The notes under the pieces were generated by a model. The model ran no database searches. It was not told the origin of the DNA and worked only from the letters and a program-made list of their open reading frames with translations. This document shows positions 57,480-64,000 of a stretch of 64,000 nucleotides of DNA, piece after piece. Location of the stretch: contig DATBLE010000010.1 in assembly GCA_036555585.1 (NCBI GenBank), positions 15,324 to 79,323 of the forward strand. The letters run 5' to 3'. Origin of the DNA: DATBLE01 sp036555585 (GTDB taxonomy: Bacteria > Actinomycetota > Thermoleophilia > Gaiellales > Gaiellaceae). The position numbers and the translations under genes were made by a program. Numbering within the stretch: position 1 is the first letter of the stretch; each line of letters starts with the position of its first letter.

Positions 57480-58094
57480 TCAGTCGCTCCCGTTCGGAAT
57501 CGCGGCGATCGCCGCGTCGTGCAGGGCGACCCGGTAGCGCCAGAACGCTCGGCCTGTTGCGAGCAGGCGCTCGCGCAGCGGGCCGCCGAGCTCGGCGAGT
57601 GTTCCCCAGCGCGCCTCGGCGATCTCGACGGTGTCGAGCGGGGCGATCGCCTCGTCGGCGGTCGTCGCCAGGAAGACGTGCGTGCGCCAGTCGAGGTCCC
57701 GCCCGCCGTGCGAGAAGCGGGCACGCGTCTCGACCAGGTAGCGCTCGAGCTCCACCCGCAGGCCGGTCTCCTCCAGCGCCTCGCGGCGGACGGCGTCGAC
57801 GAAGTCCTCGCCGGGCTTGACGCCGCCGCCGGGAGGGCGCCAGACGTCCGGCGGGAACGGGTGCTTGCGGATCAGCGCGAGGCGAGAACCTGCCGCAGCA
57901 TGGCCGGGCAAAGCCCGACCATGCGCTACAGGCGTGGATCCGTTGAGGATGAACAGCGTGACGTCGTGGGTTCGGAGTGGGTCGTAGGTGGCGATTCGAA
58001 GCTCCTGCTCGGTGATCTCGCCTTGCCACTCGAGCACGACCGGCGTGCCGAAGCGCTCGCGAACCGGCGCGAGCACCTCCTCCGTCAGATGCAC
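57480..58094 (-). CDS. Nudix hydrolase
   Basis: A 204-residue Nudix protein. The Nudix box GGGVKPGEDFVDAVRREALEETG (two parts, residues about 88-110) binds metal and cleaves a nucleoside-diphosphate-linked substrate, here unknown. A near-perfect 27-nt palindrome at 57898-57924 encodes residues about 57-66 (VAHGRALPGH), lying between two predicted beta strands; it looks like an in-frame insertion. The start is 4 bp from the otsB stop, so the two form an operon. Confidence 0.88.
   Translation of the reverse strand: MHLTEEVLAPVRERFGTPVVLEWQGEITEQELRIATYDPLRTHDVTLFILNGSTPVAHGRALPGHAAAGSRLALIRKHPFPPDVWRPPGGGVKPGEDFVDAVRREALEETGLRVELERYLVETRARFSHGGRDLDWRTHVFLATTADEAIAPLDTVEIAEARWGTLAELGGPLRERLLATGRAFWRYRVALHDAAIAAIPNGSD
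57898..57924. repeat. 27-nt palindrome inside the Nudix gene
   Basis: Arms 57898-57909 (GCATGGCCGGGC) and 57913-57924 pair at 11 of 12 positions around loop AAA (57910-57912). The reading frame is preserved. Confidence 0.7.
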
Positions 58095-58098
58095 GGGT

Positions 58099-58812
58099 TC
58101 AGAGCCTCCGGAGCAGCGTGACGAGCTCCGACGTGCCGCCGACGATCAGGTCGGCGGCGTGACCGAGTTGGTTCGGCCCCTCGTCGGAGACGACTGCGAC
58201 ACGGATCGCGACCTCGAGACCGTCGAGCCCTCTGAAGGCCTCGACGTCCGTCGCGTCGTCGCCGGCGTAGAGGGCGCGCTGCAGCCTGCGCTCGGCGAGC
58301 AGCGCCCGCACCGCCGTTCCCTTGTCCGCCTCGATCGGCGGCAACACCTCGAGCACCTTGCGGCCCCAGCGGGCGCGCAGCCCGAGCTCGACTGCCCGAC
58401 GCTCGACCTTCCGCAGCGAGTCGACGGCGGCCGCCTGATCGCCGGCCGTGCGGTAGTGGAACGCGGCCGAGTAGTCCTTTCGCTCCGGCTCCCAGCCGCT
58501 CTCCTCGACCAGGCTGTCGAGCTCCTCCGACCACTCGTCCGCCCTCGGGTCGTAGCCCATGCCGTGCTCGCCGACGTAGACCAGCTCGTCCACGCCCACC
58601 ACCCGCCTGGCGTCTTCCTCGGTCCGCCCGCTGATGCAGGCGACGAGGGAGTAGCGGCCGGCCAGCTCGCGCAGGACCATGCGCGTGTCCTCCGGCACGG
58701 TCGCGTCTTCCGGGCGGCCGACGATGGGCGCGAGGGTGCCGTCGACGTCGAGCAGCACTCCCGCCGCCTCCGGCCGGTCGGCCAGACGGGCGATCAGGGT
58801 CGTCGTGTCCAC
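58099..58812 (-). CDS. otsB: Trehalose-6-phosphate phosphatase
   Basis: A 237-residue HAD-family phosphatase. LLDVDGTLAPI holds the nucleophile Asp, ACISGRTEED is motif II, and YAGDDATDVEAFRGL is motif IV; GEHGMGYD and VLEVLPPIEADKGTAVRALL are OtsB features. It dephosphorylates trehalose-6-phosphate, a stress protectant. otsA is not in the window. A TATTCT box ends 8 nt before the GTG. Confidence 0.92.
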   Translation of the reverse strand: MDTTTLIARLADRPEAAGVLLDVDGTLAPIVGRPEDATVPEDTRMVLRELAGRYSLVACISGRTEEDARRVVGVDELVYVGEHGMGYDPRADEWSEELDSLVEESGWEPERKDYSAAFHYRTAGDQAAAVDSLRKVERRAVELGLRARWGRKVLEVLPPIEADKGTAVRALLAERRLQRALYAGDDATDVEAFRGLDGLEVAIRVAVVSDEGPNQLGHAADLIVGGTSELVTLLRRL

Positions 58813-58820
58813 GCTGATGG

Positions 58821-58826
58821 AGAATA
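58821..58826 (-). promoter_or_regulatory. -10 box TATTCT of a leaderless promoter (otsB)
   Basis: On the minus strand TATTCT ends 8 nt before the GTG at 58812. It lies between the divergent otsB and TauE-like genes. Confidence 0.45.
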
Positions 58827-58833
58827 GGCAAGC

Positions 58834-59178
58834 GTGGTGCAGCTGGTCCTGATCGGGGTGACGGCGGGCTTCTTCAGCGCGCTCTTCGGCGTGGGCGGCG
58901 GGATCATCGTCGTCCCGCTGCTCCTCCTGCTCGGGCGCTGGCAGGAGCGTCCTGCCATGGCCACCTCGCTGGCGGCGATCGGCGTCATCGCCGTCGCGGG
59001 CGCGACCTCGTACGGCGTCCACGGGGAGCTCAAGCCGGGGGCGGCGGCGCTGCTCGGCCTGCCGGCCGCCGCGGGCGCGATCGCCGGCACGGCGCTCCAG
59101 CAGCGCATCGCCGGCCGGACGCTCTCGCTGCTCTTCGCGCTCCTGCTCGCGGGCATCGGGGTCAAGCTGCTCGTCTGA
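58834..59178 (+). CDS. Half-size TauE/SafE-like membrane protein 1
   Basis: 114 residues, about four membrane helices. GFFSALFGVGGGIIVVPLLLLL is the repeat motif of TauE/SafE exporters (about 250 residues with two such repeats), but only one repeat is present. ATSLAAIGVIAVAGATSY is the second half of the unit. Its stop shares a base with the next ATG (TGATG). The two products likely assemble as a heterodimer. Ion or sulfur-compound substrate unknown. GTG 58834 or 58837. Confidence 0.8.
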   Translation: MVQLVLIGVTAGFFSALFGVGGGIIVVPLLLLLGRWQERPAMATSLAAIGVIAVAGATSYGVHGELKPGAAALLGLPAAAGAIAGTALQQRIAGRTLSLLFALLLAGIGVKLLV

Positions 59179-59555
59179 TGGACGTCGCCCTTCTCGCGAT
59201 CGGACTCGGAGTTGTCGCCGGTGTCCTCGCCGGGCTGTTCGGCGTCGGCGGCGGCATCCTGTTCGTGCCGACGCTGACGCTCGGCCTCGGGCTCACCCAG
59301 CTGCACGCCGAGGCCACGTCCCTGCTCGCGATCATCCCCACGGTCGTCGCCGGGACCTGGCGGCAGCAGCGGTACGGCAACGTCCGCTGGCGGCCCGCGC
59401 TCGTGATCGGGCTCGCCGCGATCGCAGGGGTGGAGGGGGGAGTCGTCCTCGCCGAGCACCTGCCGGAAGGCGTGCTCGAGCGCCTGTTCGGAGCCCTGAT
59501 GATCGTCGTCGCGGTACAGGTTGCGTGGCGGGCGCGCCGCCGCACCGGGCCGTAG
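59178..59555 (+). CDS. Half-size TauE/SafE-like membrane protein 2
   Basis: 125 residues, about four membrane helices, with GVLAGLFGVGGGILFVPTLTLGLGL, TSLLAIIPTVVAGTW and a basic C-terminus (AWRARRRTGP). It is the partner of the preceding gene: the same repeat motif, co-translated by a TGATG junction. Together they equal one normal TauE protein. Confidence 0.8.
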   Translation: MDVALLAIGLGVVAGVLAGLFGVGGGILFVPTLTLGLGLTQLHAEATSLLAIIPTVVAGTWRQQRYGNVRWRPALVIGLAAIAGVEGGVVLAEHLPEGVLERLFGALMIVVAVQVAWRARRRTGP

Positions 59556-59596
59556 CCGCAGGCGCGTCCCGGGAGATCCCCCATAATGAGCGGGCG

Positions 59597-61093
59597 GTGA
59601 AGGGGCGTTTCAGCGTTGCTCTGGGTCTGGCCGTTGCCTGCGCCGCCCTCGGCGGCGGTGCGTCGGCCTCCCCGCCGATCGCGCCGGGCCCGCCCGCGAC
59701 CGCCACCGGTCTCGCGGTCCAGATCGTCGCGGCCGACCAGACGCTTGTCGGCGCCACCACGCAGGCGAGCGCACCGCCGGACGCCGCCGTCCCCGAGGCG
59801 CCGTTCGCATACCCGGCCGATGGGTCGGTGGTCTCGGCCGCCTCGACGTCCGTCAGCGCGACCGCGAGCGCCGACGACGGCACTGCGAGCGCGACCACGG
59901 CCGTCTCGGGGCTCTCGCTCTTCCACGGCGAGATCACTGCCGACTCGGCCCAGGGGTCCGTCAGCTCCGCCGGAACGATCGGCGATCTGAGCGACTCGGG
60001 TCTCACGAACCTGGTCGTGCTCGGCGCTCCCGTGACCGCGACGCCGAACGCGAGGATCCAGCTCGCGGACTGGGGCTACGCGCTGCTGCTGCCGCAGTCG
60101 GCGAAGGTGGGTCCCGATACGGCCCCGTCGTGGCGCGGCACGGTCACCGCGCTCGTCGTCCACCTCGACGCAGATCACGGCGGGCTGACCGCCGGCACCG
60201 AGATCCGGGTCGGCTACGCCGACGCCTATGCCCGCTCGCCTGAGCCGCCGGCGGGGACGACGACCGCTCCGACCACGACGTCGGCGCCGGCGCCGCCCAC
60301 GACCCGTCGTCCCGCCCCGCAGATGCCGTCGCCGGCCTCGCGCGGAGCGAAGACGAAGTCGAAGGCGCCGAAGAAGCGCGGGAAGGGCCCGCTCGTCCTC
60401 ACGCCGCCGAGCGTCACGCCGAAGCTGACCTCGGGTGGATACGTCTTCCCCGTCTACGGCCCGTCGGGGTACGGCGACTCGTTCGGGGCCCCGCGCGGGG
60501 ACGTTTCGGGCGGCTGGCATCACGGCGACGACATCTTCGCGTCGCTCGGCTCCCCGATCCTCGCGGTCACGAGCGGCACGGTGTACTCCGTCGGCTGGAA
60601 CGAGATCGGCGGCTGGCGTCTCTGGCTGCGGGACAGCGGCGGCAACGAGTTCTACTACGCCCACCTGTCCGCGTACACGAGCCTGGCGGTGGACGGCCGC
60701 CACGTGACCGCCGGCGAGGTCCTCGGCTTCGTCGGTAACACGGGCGACGCGCAGGGGACGCCCTACCACCTCCACTTCGAGGTCCATCCCGTCTCGATGC
60801 TGTTCCTCGGCTACGACGGGGCGGTCGACCCGACCCGCTACCTGGATGCCTGGAAGCGGCTCGAGGACATCCGCATCCTCCCGGCGGTGTCCCCATACGC
60901 CTCCCAGTCGCAGGCGGCGAGCAGCGCACCGACGCCCGGCGCGATGCTGCTCGAGTCGACGGACATCTCGACCGCGAGCGGGCTCGACCCCGGCTCGCTG
61001 CGCCGGGCGATGCGGGCCCCGGTCTCGGTGGTCACGGGCGGCAGCCCGCTCGGCCAGCTGCCGACGCCATTGCCTGTGCTGGATCGCGCCTAG
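59597..61093 (+). CDS. Secreted M23-family peptidase
   Basis: A 498-residue secreted protein: signal peptide (1-27), a Ser/Thr/Ala-rich N-terminal half, a Pro/Thr-rich linker and basic stretch (KTKSKAPKKRGKGP), then an M23 (lysostaphin-like) domain. Metal ligands are in WHHGDDI and HLHFEV. GTVYSVGWNEIGG and YYAHLSAYTSLAVDGRHVTAGEVLGFVGNTGDA lie between them. It probably cuts or regulates cutting of peptidoglycan cross-links. CATAAT (59582-59587) is a likely -10 box 9 nt before the GTG. Confidence 0.88.
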   Translation: MKGRFSVALGLAVACAALGGGASASPPIAPGPPATATGLAVQIVAADQTLVGATTQASAPPDAAVPEAPFAYPADGSVVSAASTSVSATASADDGTASATTAVSGLSLFHGEITADSAQGSVSSAGTIGDLSDSGLTNLVVLGAPVTATPNARIQLADWGYALLLPQSAKVGPDTAPSWRGTVTALVVHLDADHGGLTAGTEIRVGYADAYARSPEPPAGTTTAPTTTSAPAPPTTRRPAPQMPSPASRGAKTKSKAPKKRGKGPLVLTPPSVTPKLTSGGYVFPVYGPSGYGDSFGAPRGDVSGGWHHGDDIFASLGSPILAVTSGTVYSVGWNEIGGWRLWLRDSGGNEFYYAHLSAYTSLAVDGRHVTAGEVLGFVGNTGDAQGTPYHLHFEVHPVSMLFLGYDGAVDPTRYLDAWKRLEDIRILPAVSPYASQSQAASSAPTPGAMLLESTDISTASGLDPGSLRRAMRAPVSVVTGGSPLGQLPTPLPVLDRA

Positions 61094-61103
61094 CGACCGC
61101 TGC

Positions 61104-61541
61104 TTACGCTGCCCCTATCCCTCCGTTGCCGGACTGCTCGTCGAAGCCGAACTCGTCCGAGCCGCCGAACAGCTTGTCCTTGAGCCAGCGGCGCGTCTCC
61201 GGCCCGGTCACCGGGTTGTAGAGGAGCCCCACCGCGACCCCGATCAGCAGGAGGAGGGTGCGTCCCGCATGCCGCTCCTGGCGCTGGCCCTGCAGCCGTC
61301 CGGCCGCCCGGCGCAGCTCCGCCACTGCGAGGCGCAGGTTGTCCTGGATCTCCTCGTCCGAGGCCAGCCGCTGCGCCGTGCCGACGACGCTGCGCGGAGC
61401 GATCAGCTCGTCGTAGATCGTGCGGGCGGCCGAGTAGGCCTGCTTGACGTGCTCGCGGAGCTCCTCGTCGTGAAGGGCCCGATCCACGTAGGGTTTGGCT
61501 GTTCCGGCCACCGAGGCCACCTTCTCAGTTGTCTTGGGCAT
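61104..61541 (-). CDS. YtxH-like small membrane protein
   Basis: 145 residues. The N-terminal two thirds are helical and charged; one membrane segment LLLLIGVAVGLLYNP is followed by VTGPETRRWLKDKLFGG, like the YtxH motif (G-LLF-P-SG-ETR). Function unknown; YtxH proteins are envelope-stress-linked in Firmicutes. GAAAGGA is well placed before ATG 61541. That ATG overlaps the ATG of the next gene on the other strand in CATG. Confidence 0.65.
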   Translation of the reverse strand: MPKTTEKVASVAGTAKPYVDRALHDEELREHVKQAYSAARTIYDELIAPRSVVGTAQRLASDEEIQDNLRLAVAELRRAAGRLQGQRQERHAGRTLLLLIGVAVGLLYNPVTGPETRRWLKDKLFGGSDEFGFDEQSGNGGIGAA

Positions 61542-62092
61542 GTTCCGCGTCCTTTCGGTCGTCGATCCGAGGCGAGTCTATCCCCAGCGAAAGCGACGCA
61601 AACGGCCTGCCGCCGTCGCGGCCCTCCTCGCGCTTGCCCTGGCGTCCGCCGGCTGCGGCGGGGGAGGAGGCGGCGGGGCGACGGAGACGCGCGCTGCAAC
61701 GGGCCAGGTCGTCAGGGGCGCCGGATTCGCGTTCCGCGCTCCGGGCGACTGGAAGGCCGCGGTCGGAGCGACCTCGTCGTCGGCGCGGCGGGCCGATTCC
61801 GTCGTCTCGGTGACCGTGCTGCCGCTCGTCAAGCCGTACCGCATCGCGCTCTTCCCAGCGGTGGCGAAGGAGCTCGACCGGGTCGCTTCCGCCTACGCGG
61901 CCAACCTGAAGGGCAAGGTGACGTCACGGCGGACGGTCGAGGTCGGGGGGCGGCAGGCTCGCGAGTACGAGATCGAGCACGGCGACCTCGTCGACCGGAT
62001 CACGTTCGTCCTGCGCGCGAAGCGCAGCTACCAGCTCACGTGCCGCTGGCGGAGCGCCGACGGCGAGCCCGATGCCTGCGCGCAGCTCGCGG

Positions 62093-62112
<20 letters not shown>
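61540..62112 (+). CDS. Putative lipoprotein
   Basis: About 190 residues. A basic stretch (RKRRKR) and hydrophobic core lead to LASAGC, a lipobox, then a Gly-rich linker and a domain with GFAFRAPGDWKAAV and LTCRWRSADGEPDACAQLAASFAFR split across the last third; this resembles small actinobacterial lipoproteins of the PsbP/LpqN kind. The start is uncertain: ATG 61540 is the nearest in-frame ATG to the signal and has no Shine-Dalgarno sequence. Function unknown. Confidence 0.7.

Positions 62113-64000
<1,888 letters not shown>

Noticed and set aside
22664..57924. Palindromes as ends of insertion sequences
   Set aside because: They are isolated single palindromes, not paired terminal repeats. No transposase gene or target duplication lies between or next to them.

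Overview
The window is about 64 kb of very GC-rich DNA carrying a bacterial chromosome origin. The gene order around the origin (parB-parA-rsmG-jag-yidC-yidD-rnpA-rpmH on the minus strand, then dnaA-dnaN-recF-DUF721-gyrB-gyrA on the plus strand) is the classical one for high-GC Gram-positive bacteria. Many genes start with GTG, stop/start overlaps (ATGA, GTGA) are frequent, and at least a dozen genes have a TANNNT -10 box only 6-9 nt before the start codon, implying leaderless mRNAs. Together this suggests Actinomycetota, possibly a deep class such as Thermoleophilia (Gaiellales/Solirubrobacterales). That placement is from memory of gene order and protein flavour, not from a search.

Layout. 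0.1-2.2 kb: an orphan DNA methyltransferase, a small ABM-like protein and an acetyltransferase. 2.1-6.6 kb: minus-strand segregation, ribosome and membrane-insertion block. 6.6-8.5 kb: oriC, with DnaA-box-like sites on both sides of dnaA. 7.0-16.1 kb: replication and gyrase genes. 16.2-21.3 kb: small regulator, RibD-like reductase, the NfeD/slipin membrane pair and a secreted PGRP-type amidase. 21.3-26.4 kb: a translationally chained ECF sigma factor-fabZ-fabH-fabD-fabG cluster followed by fabF, with no acpP. 26.4-29.5 kb: a decayed hydrolase gene, a HAD hydrolase, a double GNAT and a zinc-ribbon ureohydrolase. 29.6-31.4 kb: accD-accA, which with the fab genes gives most of the malonyl-CoA/type II fatty acid initiation and elongation machinery. 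31.4-38.8 kb: a DnaA-box-like cluster, ligD, a flavin oxidase, a Nif3-like protein, an HD-GYP phosphodiesterase and a secreted Cys/His-repeat protein. 38.9-47.3 kb: a complete Kdp potassium system with a bisected KdpD, gene order F-A-C-B and extra micro-proteins. 47.3-53.4 kb: MrfA-like helicase, methyltransferase, ABM protein, thiD-thiL, thioredoxin and a dolichyl-phosphate-mannose-synthase-like glycosyltransferase. 53.4-64 kb: polX, a PLP decarboxylase, a cation exchanger, a Nudix hydrolase, otsB, two half-size TauE proteins, an M23 peptidase, two envelope proteins and the 3' part of lon.

No rRNA, tRNA, CRISPR array, prophage or transposase gene was recognised. The most unusual recurrent feature is a set of roughly 27-nt palindromes, mostly with 12-nt arms and always with a 3-nt loop. 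They occur in spacers and inside open coding sequences (fabH, ligD, the helicase, thiD, the Nudix gene). Two tandem pairs of DnaA-box-like 9-mers about 24.5 kb from oriC, an 18-codon leader ORF overlapping fabF, a terminator-like hairpin directly before gyrB, and three overlapping micro-ORFs before kdpA are the other signals most worth testing.
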